Origin: Acanthosepion esculentum
Lineage: Eukaryota; Mollusca; Cephalopoda; Sepiida; Sepiidae
Assembly (NCBI GenBank): GCA_964036315.1
Contig: OZ038482.1
Span: forward strand, 10,154,198-10,218,197
Direction: 5' to 3'
Length of the DNA: 64,000 nt
The notes under the pieces are model-generated. The model saw only the letters and a program-made list of their open reading frames with translations. It was not told the origin of the DNA and ran no database searches. Position 1 is the first letter of the stretch. Every line of letters starts with the position of its first letter. This document shows positions 20,816 to 31,947 of this stretch, in pieces. Made by a program: the position numbers and the translations under genes.

Positions 20816-22330
20816 AATTTAATGTAAATTTATTTATTGTTAAAATTATTTTTTGTAACGACGCTGATTCACCGGAGAAACTTAAAATTAGGAGTTTTCC
20901 ACTTTGCTTTATTTACTGTGCTGTCAGATTCTCATGCAACATAATTCACTGACAGTAATATAGAATTACTAAAAACAAAAATGCAAATATTAGAATAGTA
21001 ACCACATTTCAATAAAGTTTCCTTTGTAGAAAGAATACAAAAGTTTCCTTCGTAGAGAATCAAATCGAATTTATTGCTGCATGTGACTCATCAAATATGT
21101 GTTGCGCTTTGTTGGAAAATTTTTTTAAAATAAAATGTTTAACTGGTGTGTACAGCGAATGTACAAAACAGGTTCTTATATAACGAAGAGATGGAGTCTC
21201 TCATACACCCACGGTCATCGCACACCTTTTCATCGACTGGGTAGCTTCATTCTATCACGTACTTAATTCTCGTTTGCATCAGTTTGAACAAGAACTATAA
21301 AAATTCTGCTGTCCTTTCAACAAATAAACAGAAGGCCAAATCCCGTTTCCAATATACTAGGATTTAATATACATAGATTCATCTGGTACAGTCTGGTGGG
21401 TAGATAAGTGACACTTGGCACATCTTCACTGCTACTCCATCTTCTTTCACGACAGCCTAACGATCTATATCTTCCCTTCGTCTAGCGAGAACTCTGACTG
21501 CCTCTCTATTCTCCCCTGTCTCTCTCCTTCGTGTGTCTGTGACTCCCCATCGCTCTTGCTCAGTCAACTCTATGCTACGACACTCTGCTAATCACAACCT
21601 GTGCTTGTCATCCACTGATGGACTGCTCTTAACCGACTTACTCTAATTGTGACTCTGCTTATATAATTCCACAACAGGAATTCCATACGCTCCGGTCTGG
21701 TAGCACTTGATCCCGAATATTCTCATTTACTTGCTGACAACTGGAAATTGCTTTGACGATCTCACTTGTAGACTTTACTACTGGTTGTAAAACACCAGTC
21801 ACTTTTCATTTACTGTCCAATTTATTATGTGTGTGTCCTGATTACGACCGGGTGGGTCACATCATAATCAAAAATTAAAAAAAAGTTTTTTTTTTCGCAG
21901 CCCATCATTATATAATGTATGCGCCGGCGTATATGCAGACAAAACGGCTAGTTGTGACTTTTAATTAGCAAGAATAAGATTTTGTTTATCTTCAAATCAA
22001 AATGATTGGCGCAAATCAATTTTGAAACCCACAAATTTGAAATTTGTCAATAAGTAGTATCAATGATTTTTCATATCTGTGTGAAAATTTGAAAATATTC
22101 ATAAAAATACAAAAAAAAAGAAAAGAAAATACGAACATTACTGGTTACAATACAATGTAGTTGTATGTTGCCAAAAAATATCGTAGACTATACGAGTGCA
22201 TCAAGTGATTCTATAAAGATAGAAAATAAATTATATTTAACTATTTACACGATATATAATGGTTTATATAAACTATACTAACGCCTTCAATAATAAACGT
22301 ATCGAATCTCAGAAATTTTAAAGAAAACGA
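20816..22330. other. No recognisable gene
   Basis: About 1.5 kb. A C/T-rich stretch at 21,420-21,560 and AT-rich DNA elsewhere. No supported frames on either strand. Confidence 0.35.
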
Positions 22331-22339
22331 CACTTCATC

Positions 22340-22545
22340 AGGCCTCACAAACTGGCGATATAAAATAAGGAAAGAATAACTTTAACGAATAATAAAAACC
22401 ATATCAGTTGAACGCTTCCACTAGCACAAAAAATCAAATGGGTGGCGCATGTAACTGGAAGAGAAAATATAATCAAGCTGTCAACTTTCCAGCCTGCCAA
22501 AAACAAAAAAAGATTGACAGGAAACTCCTATTAATATTAGAACTA
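22340..22545 (+). pseudogene. LINE C-terminus fragment (tentative)
   Basis: An open stretch reads LAQKIKWVAHVTGREN followed by a K-rich GNSY end. The I-K-W-x-x-HV-x-R pattern matches the K-W-x-GH-x-x-R box after the thumb of many LINE reverse transcriptases. It is short, so confidence is limited. Confidence 0.4.
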
Positions 22546-23085
22546 TAATATTTACTGAACTTGAAATGTCTAACTTCCTGTAAAATTAATTTAATAAAGG
22601 ATTTTATAAGATTTAGTTGATAGTAACTCTGTTCTCAATGAATGTTGAATGTCTACTTTATGCACACGGCTAGTTCCATCATTAGTATTTACTTCATATT
22701 TTGCTTGTGTTGTATCTTATTGGATAAAACATTTGCCGTGCCTATAAAAATAAAAAATAATTATAGTGTCAAAATAATTATAATAAAATAATATAACAAT
22801 TATAATTATCATTAATTCACTCATTGTAAACCAATGTGAATCAACCCCACTCTACGCCTCTGCACATGCAAAAACGTGACATTCTCACTATCGGCGAAAC
22901 AGTTCGCACGGAAAGGTCGTTAACACGTACGTCAACGAAAATTTAATCTACTTTTCCTTTTTCAGGCCATAATCGTAACATTTATCTTTTAGCACTGGAC
23001 CAAAATTCAATGTAAGAATTCCCAAGCACTTCTTGTATTTCTCAACTAAATTATCTGGACGCTCATTAGGCACATCTATATATAT
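22546..23085. other. No recognisable gene
   Basis: AT-rich DNA without supported features. Confidence 0.3.
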
Positions 23086-23199
23086 AAAAAAAAAAAGTAC
23101 GAGAAAGACTGTACACACTTTGCTTATTCTTTATTTTATCCTTCTGTCGGATTCCGATCCATATTTAATCTACATTTGATTCCAAAATCACAATTTTAC

Positions 23200-23345
23200 C
23201 CAGTATTACTGCATCCAGCATGAAACAGCCTGTCGCCTCTGAGTGTTGACTTCAATGTTCACTTTTATATTTATATTTACATGCGCTCTATCTCTGATAT
23301 TGAGCACTTTATCCCATAAATATAGCACACCTTAAAACTATACTT
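23200..23345 (-). repeat. Microsatellite-linked dispersed repeat, copy 1
   Basis: On the minus strand it reads AAGTATAGTTTTAAGGTGTGC then GGGATAAAGTGCTCAATATC and ATGTAAATATAAA, as in 60,049-60,125, 61,285-61,370 and (partly) 63,377-63,425. Each full copy abuts a (TA)n run. Confidence 0.65.
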
Positions 23346-23346
23346 C

Positions 23347-23348
<2 letters not shown>

Positions 23349-23395
<47 letters not shown>

Positions 23396-23425
23396 ATGTG
23401 TGTGTGTGTGTCTGTGTGTGTGTGA
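23349..23425. repeat. Compound (TA)n(TG)n microsatellite
   Basis: About 18 TA units, then TATG and TG units. Confidence 0.9.
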
Positions 23426-23599
23426 TAGCTGGCCACTCGTATTCGAGGATACCTATCTACTAGGGCGGCTAGCCAATCCCTGTTGCAGACGCTCGCTCAG
23501 GCACATTTGTGTTTGTTCAACACCCGCAGAGCCAACCAGTGGTTTATACTGCAACTATGCTGAGCAGACCTTAGTTACAGTTTCTGGGAGAGAGCGTGT

Positions 23600-23906
23600 T
23601 ATCTAGCGTGATGAACAATCTGAACAAGGCCAGCACGCTCATACCCTCGGTCACGATGACGTTTGACTTCGTGCTAGCACAGCTATGGACGGCACCCAAG
23701 GGTTCAGTCTACCCAGTTTCACTCCCAAGGCTTGGGTCAACCCATGGTATGCTTTTCAGGCAGTTTCCAAAGGTGCTGCACGCTGAGATCGCTCCCTCCA
23801 GACCGATAACATCAGGAAGTCTATCGATCGGGTTTCGATCCTGGCTTGAAGCTTCCAGACGTCTAGTCGCACTGAGGAGCTGCGAAACAATACTATCTGC
23901 GAATGA
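23600..23906 (-). mobile_element. tRNA-derived SINE, family B, copy 2
   Basis: The minus strand has a head with a B-box-like GGATCGAAACCC, then CCAAGCCTTGGGAGTGAA, and the tail TGTGCTAGCACGAAGTCA and GTGACCGAGGGTATGAGCG shared with 19,838-20,110. Bases 23,428-23,600 next to it are GC-richer and unassigned. The long frames on both strands fall within the SINE. Confidence 0.7.
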
Positions 23907-23915
23907 CATATATAA

Positions 23916-23916
<1 letters not shown>

Positions 23917-23972
<56 letters not shown>
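23917..23972. repeat. (TG)n microsatellite
   Basis: About 27 TG units. Confidence 0.95.
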
Positions 23973-23974
<2 letters not shown>

Positions 23975-24139
23975 CATTGCTTGATTTCGCTTGTCCAAGT
24001 CAGAAAATGAAAAGAGTTATTTTCTGCATTTTGCATGGTATTCCCAACTCAATTCTTTGAAGCTGACAACGTTGCATAGAAAATATAAATGCCAGCGCTA
24101 AGATTCCTTGGAATCATTTGTAATAGAAGTTAACTCGTC

Positions 24140-24390
24140 TCAATAAGTCTTGAAAAGCCGTGGAATTATGGGAACTGAGAACCTGTCACTGGCATCACAC
24201 AGTGTGAATCTTGCATTGATGCGAATGAACACAGAATGGATATCTTTGTGACTTGTCTCTGTCGAAAACTCGACATGTTCTTGCAAGAAAGGAAGATCAT
24301 GAATGAGATACAATGGGACTTCAAAGAAAACACTGATGCCACCAAAAAGTCCAATTATTGTGAATCGGTAAAAGATCGACAACAGAATTG
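24140..24390 (-). other. Unassigned 80-codon open frame
   Basis: The product would read GLFGGISVFFEVPLYL in its first third and end PIIPRLFKTY. Composition is protein-like and free of simple repeats, but the frame starts without ATG, no domain is recognised and no splice signals decide it. It may be a fossil of an unrecognised element or chance. Confidence 0.2.
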
Positions 24391-24796
24391 GTTATTGTCG
24401 AGCCTCCCAGAATAAAATTAATGTGAAATGTTACTATTCAATTATATTTCCAGGTTAATATTCTAATCTTTGCTGGTTTTATCTCGTATTTCTATTGATG
24501 CATTTTTTATCTTCTGAACACATTTAATACTTTCCTGGAAAATATAACTGGAAACCTTTATTTTGTCGATCGGAATTATTATCTTCTTTCTTGCTTTCTC
24601 TCGGGTTTGGCATTTCTGTGCATTTTGTAGGTTGAACCGAGATTATAATTTCTCTTGCGTTTTTGTGGTTTTTGAATGTTTTCTTTTGGCATTGTGTATA
24701 AAACAACTAAAATAGTGGAAACTTTTAAGGATACTTTTAATGTATTTTTCTTCATTAAGTAGATATTTCGTGCGGCAAACTCTAAGGACTCTTAAA

Positions 24797-25095
24797 TAAA
24801 TCCAAATACATATCTGTTTGAAATAGATGACATTTATCTGAATGGAGTTCATATTCTGCTTGTATTAGCTGCATGTGCTCACATTATTCAGATAAGCTTG
24901 TGTTCAGCATGCCTCTTCCTTGAGTGGGGCTCAAGATACGTCTTCTTCATTCCAGATCTTCTCAGCGTCTGTCGATGGCGCTCGAAATTTTATTTCGCGC
25001 CTAATTTGGGGCTATGCCCATTATCAGTTTCTAATAGATTCTTATTACTATCAGCAGGAGCCATCAACGAAAGGGAGATTGCCTATATATTTTAT
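24797..25095 (+). repeat. 300-bp direct repeat, copy 1
   Basis: This matches 31,123-31,418 at over 90 percent by eye, from AAATCCAAATACATATCTG to the segment after ATTCTTATTA. Shared landmarks include GAGTGGGGCTCAAGATACG and GTCGATGGCGCTCG. Copies have different flanks, as expected for a transposed repeat. Type unknown. Confidence 0.7.
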
Positions 25096-25404
25096 ACTCT
25101 CCCAACACACAGGGAAACATGCAATTCGGAGTTCCATTGCATGTTGCCAGTAATACTGTCCATATGATCATAATATAGTTCTTCTTTATTATACAATAAT
25201 CATTTCAATAAACATTTTCTTTAATACAATGTTTACTACATAACCAGTCAATTCTTTGTTAATACAAAAGCATTTTCATCAATTCAACAGATTAAACAAA
25301 TAAAGAGAAATCGATACCCACGACCTGCTAAGTGTAAACACGATAGTTCGTGTTTACTTGACAATTAGCTTTTTAGATCTATTTTCTAAGAATAATTTCA
25401 ATGT

Positions 25405-25470
25405 GTGTGGAATATGGCCGTCCTTGACATATTATTATTAAATATGGCCGTCCTTGACATATTACTATCG
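25405..25470 (+). repeat. 30-bp tandem duplication
   Basis: AATATGGCCGTCCTTGAC is repeated 30 bases apart. The 139-codon hydrophobic frame starting here is T-rich and lacks an ATG at its start, so I do not call it a gene. Confidence 0.7.
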
Positions 25471-25903
25471 ATATGTCCTTCGGCATTATTATGGCCGATC
25501 ATTAGTGAATACATGTATGAGTGTCTTCCCTTTTTTAACACTTGTAAATTTATTAATTCAATTCAAATTATACTCTATTTAGGGGCTAGTTATAGATTCT
25601 CATCTGATGTGTTGTCATGCACACCATTACATTTATTGTTTAATAGAATGTTATTTTCTATCTTTGTTAAGGCGTTTCAAGGATTACTTATACCAATTAA
25701 AATGGCATTAATCTTTCTTTTATCATCTAAATTTATTGTCATGATAATACATTTTATTATTTATATATTGTATAGTTTAATTGTGTTGTTTCCATTTATA
25801 TATTATGAGTGTGTGTATGATTAAAAAAAAGGATACTTTGTGGCTACTTCAGTTGAACCATATAAACTTCCAATAGTAGCCTCGCATCATGAGGCGAATC
25901 AAA

Positions 25904-26775
25904 TGTTCAATGATAGTTTGAAGTGTACTTTGGTTGGTACTTCTTTTGACATGGGTAGTTTGAAGTGTACTTTGGTTGGTACTTCTTTTGACATGGGTAG
26001 TTTGAAGTGCACTTTGGTTGGTACTTCTTTTGACATGGGTAGTTTGAAGTGCACTTTGGTTGGTGCTTCTTTTGACATGGGTAGTTTGAAGTGCACTTTG
26101 GTTGGTACTTCTTTTGACATGGGTAGTTTGAAGTGCACTTTGGTTGGTGCTTCTTTTGACATGGGTAGTTTGAAGTGCACTTTGGTTGGTACTTCTTTTG
26201 ACATGGGTAGTTTGAAGTGCACTTTGGTTGGTGCTTCTTTTGACATGGGTAGTTTGAAGTGCACTTTGGTTGGTACTTCTTTTGACATGGGTAGTTTGAA
26301 CTGCACTTTGATTGGTACTTCTTTTGACATGGGTAGTTTGAACTGCACTTTGATTGGTACTTCTTTTGACATGGGTAGTTTGAACTGCACTTTGGTTGGT
26401 ACTTCTTTAGACATGGGTAGTTTGAAGTGCACTTTGGTTGGTGCTTCTTTTGACATGGGTAGTTTGAAGTGTACTTTGGTTGGTACTTCTTTTGACATGG
26501 GTAGTTTGAAGTGTACTTTGGTTGGTACTTCTTTTGACATGGGTAGTTTGAAGTGCACTTTGGTTGGTACTTCTTTTGACATGGGTAGTTTGAAGTGTAC
26601 TTTGGTTGGTACTTCTTTTGACATGGGTAGTTTGAAGTGCACTTTGGTTGGTGCTTCTTTTGACATGGGTAGTTTGAAGTGCACTTTGTTTGGTGCTTCT
26701 TTTGACATGGGTAGTTTGAACTGAACTTTGGTTGGTACTTCTTTTGACATGGGTAGTTTGAAGTGCACTTTGGCT
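25904..26775 (+). repeat. 42-bp tandem array, about 20 units, open on both strands
   Basis: The unit contains TTTGAAGTGCACTTTGG and TACTTCTTTTGACATGGG. Variants alternate A/G in GGTACTTC/GGTGCTTC. Since 42 is 14 codons, the plus strand stays open (repeat GSLKCTLVGTSFDM) until TGA at 26,722-26,724, and the minus strand stays open across the whole array (repeat KEVPTKVHFKLPMS). Neither frame starts with ATG outside the array, and no promoter or splice sites are evident. A non-coding minisatellite is the safest reading; silent-site bias was not tested. Confidence 0.9.
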
Positions 26776-27059
26776 CTTCTTTTGAGAAGTGTTTTCTTCA
26801 ACCAGAATTATTATTTGGTTTATGCCTTGTTGATGTTGTTCATACATTTTACTAGATCATTCCTTTTAAAGTATTGGTAAAATTCAGCTGTGACGACAAA
26901 TGCAGCGCGATCAAGAAATTCTGCTGTGTGTTGCATTCTCCAAAGGATATCATACAAACAGTTTAATGTCTTATCAAAAACAATGCTAAAAAGGAACTAC
27001 CACTCGGACTCAGAATAAACCTGGGAGTAATGACAATCAAGGGCTGGCTCCACACTCCC

Positions 27060-27740
27060 TAATTCCCGCAAGTGGGGCCTCGTCGCCGGATTTAGTTTAA
27101 AGTCTTCACCAGGGCGCATAATTGGTGTATGAATAGATGCAGTTCAAAGTCGTACCCGCGTCAGGTCAGATGCACATTTCAGATAGAGTCCTTGGCGCGA
27201 AAGTACTGAGGAACAGGAAAAACTGTCTGTCCCTGACAATAACGGTTGAGTTTTTATTCTCTACGAACAGTAGACCTTGCATTATTTCAAGCGATCCTTT
27301 GCATTTAGTGAATATGTAGTATTTTAAATTTAACACTTGTGTCCTGAAGTAAATTCTTTTAAATCTTCTTGCACCCATTCAAGCTGTATTTTACGTGCAT
27401 TTTAGCACTTGTGTTAAATCTTTATTCAACTCTAATTATCATTATCACTACCATGGATACGATTTAATGTCTTGATCATGGACAAAATTAACCCAGATAA
27501 AATTGGTCAAGATGTGGCTGTATTTCCGTAAAACTTAGGGCCAACTTGGCCAGGGTTGAGATGGCCAATAAGTGACCAAGAAATGGATGCAGTTTAACGT
27601 CTTACTTAGGACTGGACTAATGTAGGAATGGTCATTAAGAAATGGTGGCAGTTTAAAGTTTTACTCAAGACTAGACTGATGTATGAATGGATGTGGATGC
27701 TGTTTAAAGTCTTACCCAGGACAGGGCTGAATCATAAACT
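27060..27740 (+). repeat. Loose repeat of GATGCAGTTTAAAGTCTTA units
   Basis: The motif GCAGTTTAA-x-GTCTTAC with a following CAGGACTGGACTAATG recurs at about 27,140, 27,587, 27,646 and 27,700. The same motif occurs twice near 52,206 and 52,235, inside an insertion in a gypsy copy. Confidence 0.6.
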
Positions 27741-27816
27741 AATGGCGAAATTCTGCAAAGCAGCACCATTATTTTCCTTTCCATTGGAATTATTAATTTT
27801 AATATCCTTTTCGTAT

Positions 27817-28314
27817 TGTCGGAGTTAGCTCCTCCTTATTTTCCTTAATCCTTCAACAGGGGTCTCTCTCCCCTGACTATAAATACTGGCTGACCTTTCT
27901 CTCTTTCTCTTTCTCATTTTCGACTCAGGCCTTGCGCCGCAACCTCGCGCGGAGGCGAGGTAAAAACTCTCTCTTTTTCACTTAGGCCAATATGTGACAT
28001 CTCACAGATACAGCGTTTCCCATATTCTGGGAACAGGCTAAGGACAATACACGTACGTACGGACACTCAACACAACACACACACACATAACTTCTCCATA
28101 CAAACACTATGTAACTTTTCATGTCTTTGTGTATTAATATATTTGTTTACCCATAATATATATTTGTTTACCCATGTATATCGGTCTTGTTTGTTTTCTT
28201 TGTCTTCTTTGGACTTAATTAAAGTCCAACATTCCTATGTAGCTGGACCGTCTAGCAGGAAATCTTAACCCAGAGATACATCTTCACATTTCACCCCCCT
28301 CGCGGTCCGCTACA
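27817..28314 (+). repeat. Solo LTR with 4-bp target duplication
   Basis: It begins TGTCGGAG, ends GCTACA and is flanked by GTAT on both sides (27,813-27,816 and 28,315-28,318). A TATAAATA box lies near 27,878 after GGGGTCTCTCTCCCC. The other copy is 17,089-17,656, inverted. A lone LTR with intact target duplication implies loss of the interior by LTR-LTR recombination. Its right flank is a BEL/Pao gag remnant. The 4-bp duplication does not settle the family. Confidence 0.8.
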
Positions 28315-28332
28315 GTATACACGGATGGGTTT

Positions 28333-29244
28333 TTTATTCTTCGTTCAGTGTGCAGATGGCTTCATTATAATTTTCAAATACATCCTTTAAGGAATGGAAA
28401 CAGTGAATTATTTCCCGCTTTAAATTATGGGGTAGCTTATCAAATATGATGTGGCATACAAGTTTGAATCCAGGGGAGTCTTTCTCAAAAAGTCCATATC
28501 ATACGAGGTTTTAACTCGGACAAATCAGACCTCATTTTGGCAAGATAATTTTTAACAGTCACAAAAACGGGGTCGTATTTAGGAGAACTGGCTATTATTT
28601 GTTTGACGAACTGATGAATTATAAAAGGCACATAACAAAAATTCTTTAGTTAACAAATTTATAGCCACTTCGTAATTGTCATCTTCTAAGGTAAGATATG
28701 TTATTAGCTGTAGGGCGTAGCCGGTTAGATAACTCTTCAAGAGGTCAGCTTTGCTTTATTAGAATTGATAAAATTAGTACAATTATTAAACTGTGCTATA
28801 AAATTCTTAAATTCAAATTTAGACGGATTGATGCCGCTAAAAGTAGCACGCTGTAATTTGGGAGTTGAGGTCATTGAATGACTATTCGATACGCGGAACT
28901 GGCTTCGCTTCCATGAGAAATACGCGTTTCTCGAACAGACTCCTCAATATCAACTAATCGACTATTTACACTGACTCGAAACCATATTCGTTCTTTTGTT
29001 CAGGAATAAAACCACATCCCTCCAATATAGGTTGGCTTTAGTACAAATGTCTTGGATTTTACCACCCAAGGCTCAAATTTCTACCTGAAGATTTTTGACG
29101 ATGGCTTCCTCCTCTTTAAAAGATTTTTTCCTTTAAGTTTTTATCTTGCTCCAGCAATTCCAAACTTAAATTGATATTATGTTTTAAATTTATTCTTAGA
29201 ATCAATAAAGACCTTAACTCCTTTTAACTCTTTGAAGTTATTCA
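28333..29244 (-). pseudogene. BEL/Pao-type gag remnant
   Basis: On the minus strand an ATG at 29,242-29,244 opens MNNFKELKGVKVF. Lower down TPKLQRATFSGI (about 28,865) matches the LPKL-x-LP-x-FSG start of the retrotransposon gag domain (DUF1759 in BEL/Pao elements). Next come LKSYLTGYALQLI, a DNYEVAINLLTKEFF segment, PFIIHQFVKQII and DKLPHNLKREIIH. The pieces lie in three frames, so at least four frame breaks are needed. The order and spacing fit a capsid-like domain that packages retroelement RNA. Protease and RT are absent here. Confidence 0.7.
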
Positions 29245-29348
29245 TCTTGAAATAGACAATGAATTAAATTTTTTTAAATTATATTTTGGACTCCATTTGT
29301 CCGGAATTATTTCACTGTATGGTGAAGATAAGAAAATTATTTTATATA

Positions 29349-30302
29349 CAGTGCTGTTCGATAAAATGACTCACCTGATGTTTTTACTAAATGTTCTCTT
29401 CTCCGATGAAACGAAAGTTAAACTAAATTCAAAGGATAAGCGATCTAAAATCCGAAGAAGAAGCTTTGAAAGCTCTTTGAATTTAGCAGTAAGTACTGTC
29501 AAACATCCGTTCAGTATAATGTTCTGGGGATGCTTTTCTTTTCATGGAACTGGTTTCTTAAAACCTATTGAAAAGACCCTCAGGAGCGAGCAGTACAAGA
29601 GAATTTTAGAGTCTTGTCTGCTCCCTTCTGCTGAAAGGGTGCAAATCGGCCCCACCAAGCTCATTTTTATGCAGGATAATGCTCGCTGTCACAAATCAAA
29701 ATTGATGAAGGAATACTTTGATGAGAAGCAGGTGAGTGTTATGACATGGCCGCCCCAATCACCTGACCTCAACCCCATAGAAAACTTATGGAGCATTATA
29801 AAGTACAGGCTCTCGAGAAAGCAGTTGAGCAACAAAGAGGATTTGATTGTGAATTTCATATCCGAATGGAATTCAGTGCTTGGAGATGAGATTTGTCAGA
29901 ACCTAATCAAGTCAATGCAAAAAAGGGTTGAAAAGGTTATTCAAAATAAAGGAGGACCCATTGATTTTAAAATATTTCGAACTATATTACCTATTATAAA
30001 TAAATTATACCTCTATTATTCTTTATTTAAAGTTGTTCGGTCATATTTCTATTGATTACTAGTTGCAGGAAATAAGCGAGTCACTTTTTTTGCAAAGAGT
30101 TTTTCCCTTAAATCTCATTTATATCCAAAATTATAATTATCAATAGAATACGTTGGGGGGGGGGGTAAACTTTTTTACTAGGTGGTCGGGAAGGGGTCTT
30201 TATATTAGTAAGATTAAAAATTAGTTTGACCCCCGAAAACAATAAGCGAAAAACATTTTAAGTAAAAGAAATCAGGTGAGTCACTTTTATCGAACAGCAC
30301 TG
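29349..30302 (+). mobile_element. Tc1-like transposon, 5-prime deleted
   Basis: Inverted repeats start CAGTGCTGTTCGATAAAA at both ends and are flanked by TA (29,347-29,348 and 30,303-30,304). The 954-bp length is about 600 bp short of a normal Tc1. The left repeat joins directly to the catalytic part of the transposase gene, so the helix-turn-helix coding part is gone. Confidence 0.9.
29366..30055 (+). CDS. Truncated Tc1-like transposase, DDE domain only
   Basis: The enzyme family excises and inserts Tc1/mariner DNA at TA sites. From ATG 29,366 the frame runs 229 codons without a stop. The catalytic triad is present and correctly spaced: D14 in LFSDETK, D104 in FMQDNA, E139 in LNPIEN, with 34 residues between the last two (DD34E). 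MFWGCFS and WPPQSPDLNP are also intact. The usual N-terminal 100-120 residues, two helix-turn-helix domains that bind the terminal repeats, are missing. The start chosen is the first ATG; the frame is open further upstream through the inverted repeat. It is probably not a functional transposase. Its uninterrupted frame suggests youth or an unusual history. Confidence 0.75.
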   Translation: MTHLMFLLNVLFSDETKVKLNSKDKRSKIRRRSFESSLNLAVSTVKHPFSIMFWGCFSFHGTGFLKPIEKTLRSEQYKRILESCLLPSAERVQIGPTKLIFMQDNARCHKSKLMKEYFDEKQVSVMTWPPQSPDLNPIENLWSIIKYRLSRKQLSNKEDLIVNFISEWNSVLGDEICQNLIKSMQKRVEKVIQNKGGPIDFKIFRTILPIINKLYLYYSLFKVVRSYFY

Positions 30303-31122
30303 TATATTTGGACACACATGCCCATCATAACCTCACTGAATGGTGAAGGCAAAAAATTATCTTTATATTTCTGTTTGACTCCTCGTGTTCGGATTTATTA
30401 CACTGAACGGTGAAGATGGGAAAATAATTTTTTAATCATATACTTGGACACACGCGTCCATAATATCTTCACTGAATGGTGAAGGCAAAATTAATTTAAT
30501 TATATATTGATCAATAATAACTTCACTGAACTGTGAAGGCAAAAACTTATTTTAATTATGTTTCGACACACGTGTCCATCATCAATCTCGCTTATCTGTG
30601 AAGGCAAAAGATTACTTTTATATATATTTGAACTCGTATCTATAATAACCTCACTGTATTGTGAAGGCAAAATTATCTTTATATTTTTTTAATATATAAA
30701 TACAGTAAATTATTTTGGAGATAACTTCTCACATATAAAAAGAAAGCAGTCCAGTAAATGTTTTCTCTCTCGACGTTTTTATGGTCAAATATGTCATGAT
30801 TTTACCTTTTAAAAATTCTGTACTCATGCTAACAGAATTGCTGTATGCGTTCGGCAAATTGCTTACATATATATATAGCAAATGCTTTTTTGTTTATCGA
30901 AATTGTTTATATTGGGCAAAATTACTTATACGTTTTTAGCAAAATGTGGGAAATTTAATGTCCCCACAAAACTGAATCGTGGCTTGATGAACAAAGTGAG
31001 ACAATTGAACATTGTAAAAGCATTCTTTATACAAGACACACAATAGATAATGAGAAAGAGAACAGATGATTGCTAAAAACGTTTTCTTTTAGCGGTTAAA
31101 AGTCAAAGCATCGTGGACGAAA

Positions 31123-31418
31123 TCCAAATACATATCTGTTTGAAATAGATGACACTTATCTGAATGGAGTTCATATTCTGCTTGTATTAGCTGCATGTGC
31201 TCGCATTATTCAGATTAGTTTGTGTTCAGCATGCCTGTTCCTTGAGTGGGGCTCAAGATACGTCTTCATTCCAGATCTTCTCGGCGTCTGTCGATGGCGC
31301 TCGTAATCTTATTTCGCGCCTAATTTAGGGTTATGCCCATTATCAGTTTCTAATAGATTCTTATTATAATCAGCAGGTGCTGTCTATCAAAGGTCGATAG
31401 CCTATATTTTTCATAAAT
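31123..31418 (+). repeat. 300-bp direct repeat, copy 2
   Basis: Partner of 24,797-25,095, with GAGTGGGGCTCAAGATACG and GTCGATGGCGCTCG in the same order. Confidence 0.7.
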
Positions 31419-31479
31419 TTTGTAGCCGCTGAGAATTTTTGTCCTGAGAATGACAGTTTATCGTATATCGTTACTTCTG

Positions 31480-31700
31480 GCGAGAATGGCTGGCTGGAGT
31501 TGGAGACCTGTTGAAGCGGGTTAGCTGGCTGGCGAGAATGGCTGGCTGGAGTTGGCGACCTGTTGTAGACGGTTAGCTGGCTGGAGATAGCGAACTGGAG
31601 CTGCGACTGATGGTGGTGATGATGATGATGGCTGGCTGGAACTGCTGCTGATGGCTGGAGCCGTGAGCCGGCTGCTGGAACAGATACAACACTTCGAACC
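31480..31700 (+). repeat. GGCTGGCTGGAG-rich minisatellite
   Basis: GGCTGGCTGGAGTTGG and ACCTGTTG recur irregularly, with a (TGA)n-like TGATGATGATGATGG run at about 31,617-31,631. It is GC-richer than its surroundings. The antisense frame is Gln/Ser-rich because of the repeat. Confidence 0.7.
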
Positions 31701-31947
31701 TAGTCATCTGTGCCGTGGAACTCTGAAGACTTTTTATATATTGAATTACTTTTAGACCAATCACTAATTAAGCATTTTCTTTCGCTTGTATCTTTTTTTT
31801 TTTAAATGTGGGTGTTCCAACAGGATATGACAATATGATCGCCAGAATTTCAAGAAATGGCTGATTGTTTCCAAGAGAGGCGTTGAAATTTTTGCTAGGG
31901 CTTTTGCTAATTTCTGAATAGAGATTCCTATATTAGATGGATTGAAA

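Larger units (their letters stand above)
29255..30690 (+). repeat. About 65-bp tandem array, split by a Tc1 element
   Basis: Units containing ACACACGTGTCCAT and CTCACTGAATGGTGAAGGC recur at roughly 54-69 base intervals from 30,305 to 30,690. One more unit lies left of the Tc1 (29,285-29,348), so the transposon landed inside an existing array. Confidence 0.75.

Noticed and set aside
25405..25824. 139-codon hydrophobic membrane-like protein
   Set aside because: T-rich composition explains the hydrophobicity; the start is not ATG and includes a 30-bp duplication.
25840..26801. Repeat-protein gene in the 42-bp array
   Set aside because: Both strands are equally open because 42 is a multiple of three; starts are not ATG and no gene signals are seen. 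Kept only as a finding to test.
29297..29365. Upstream extension of the Tc1 transposase frame
   Set aside because: These codons come from the tandem array and inverted repeat outside the gene; the first ATG in the element is 29,366.
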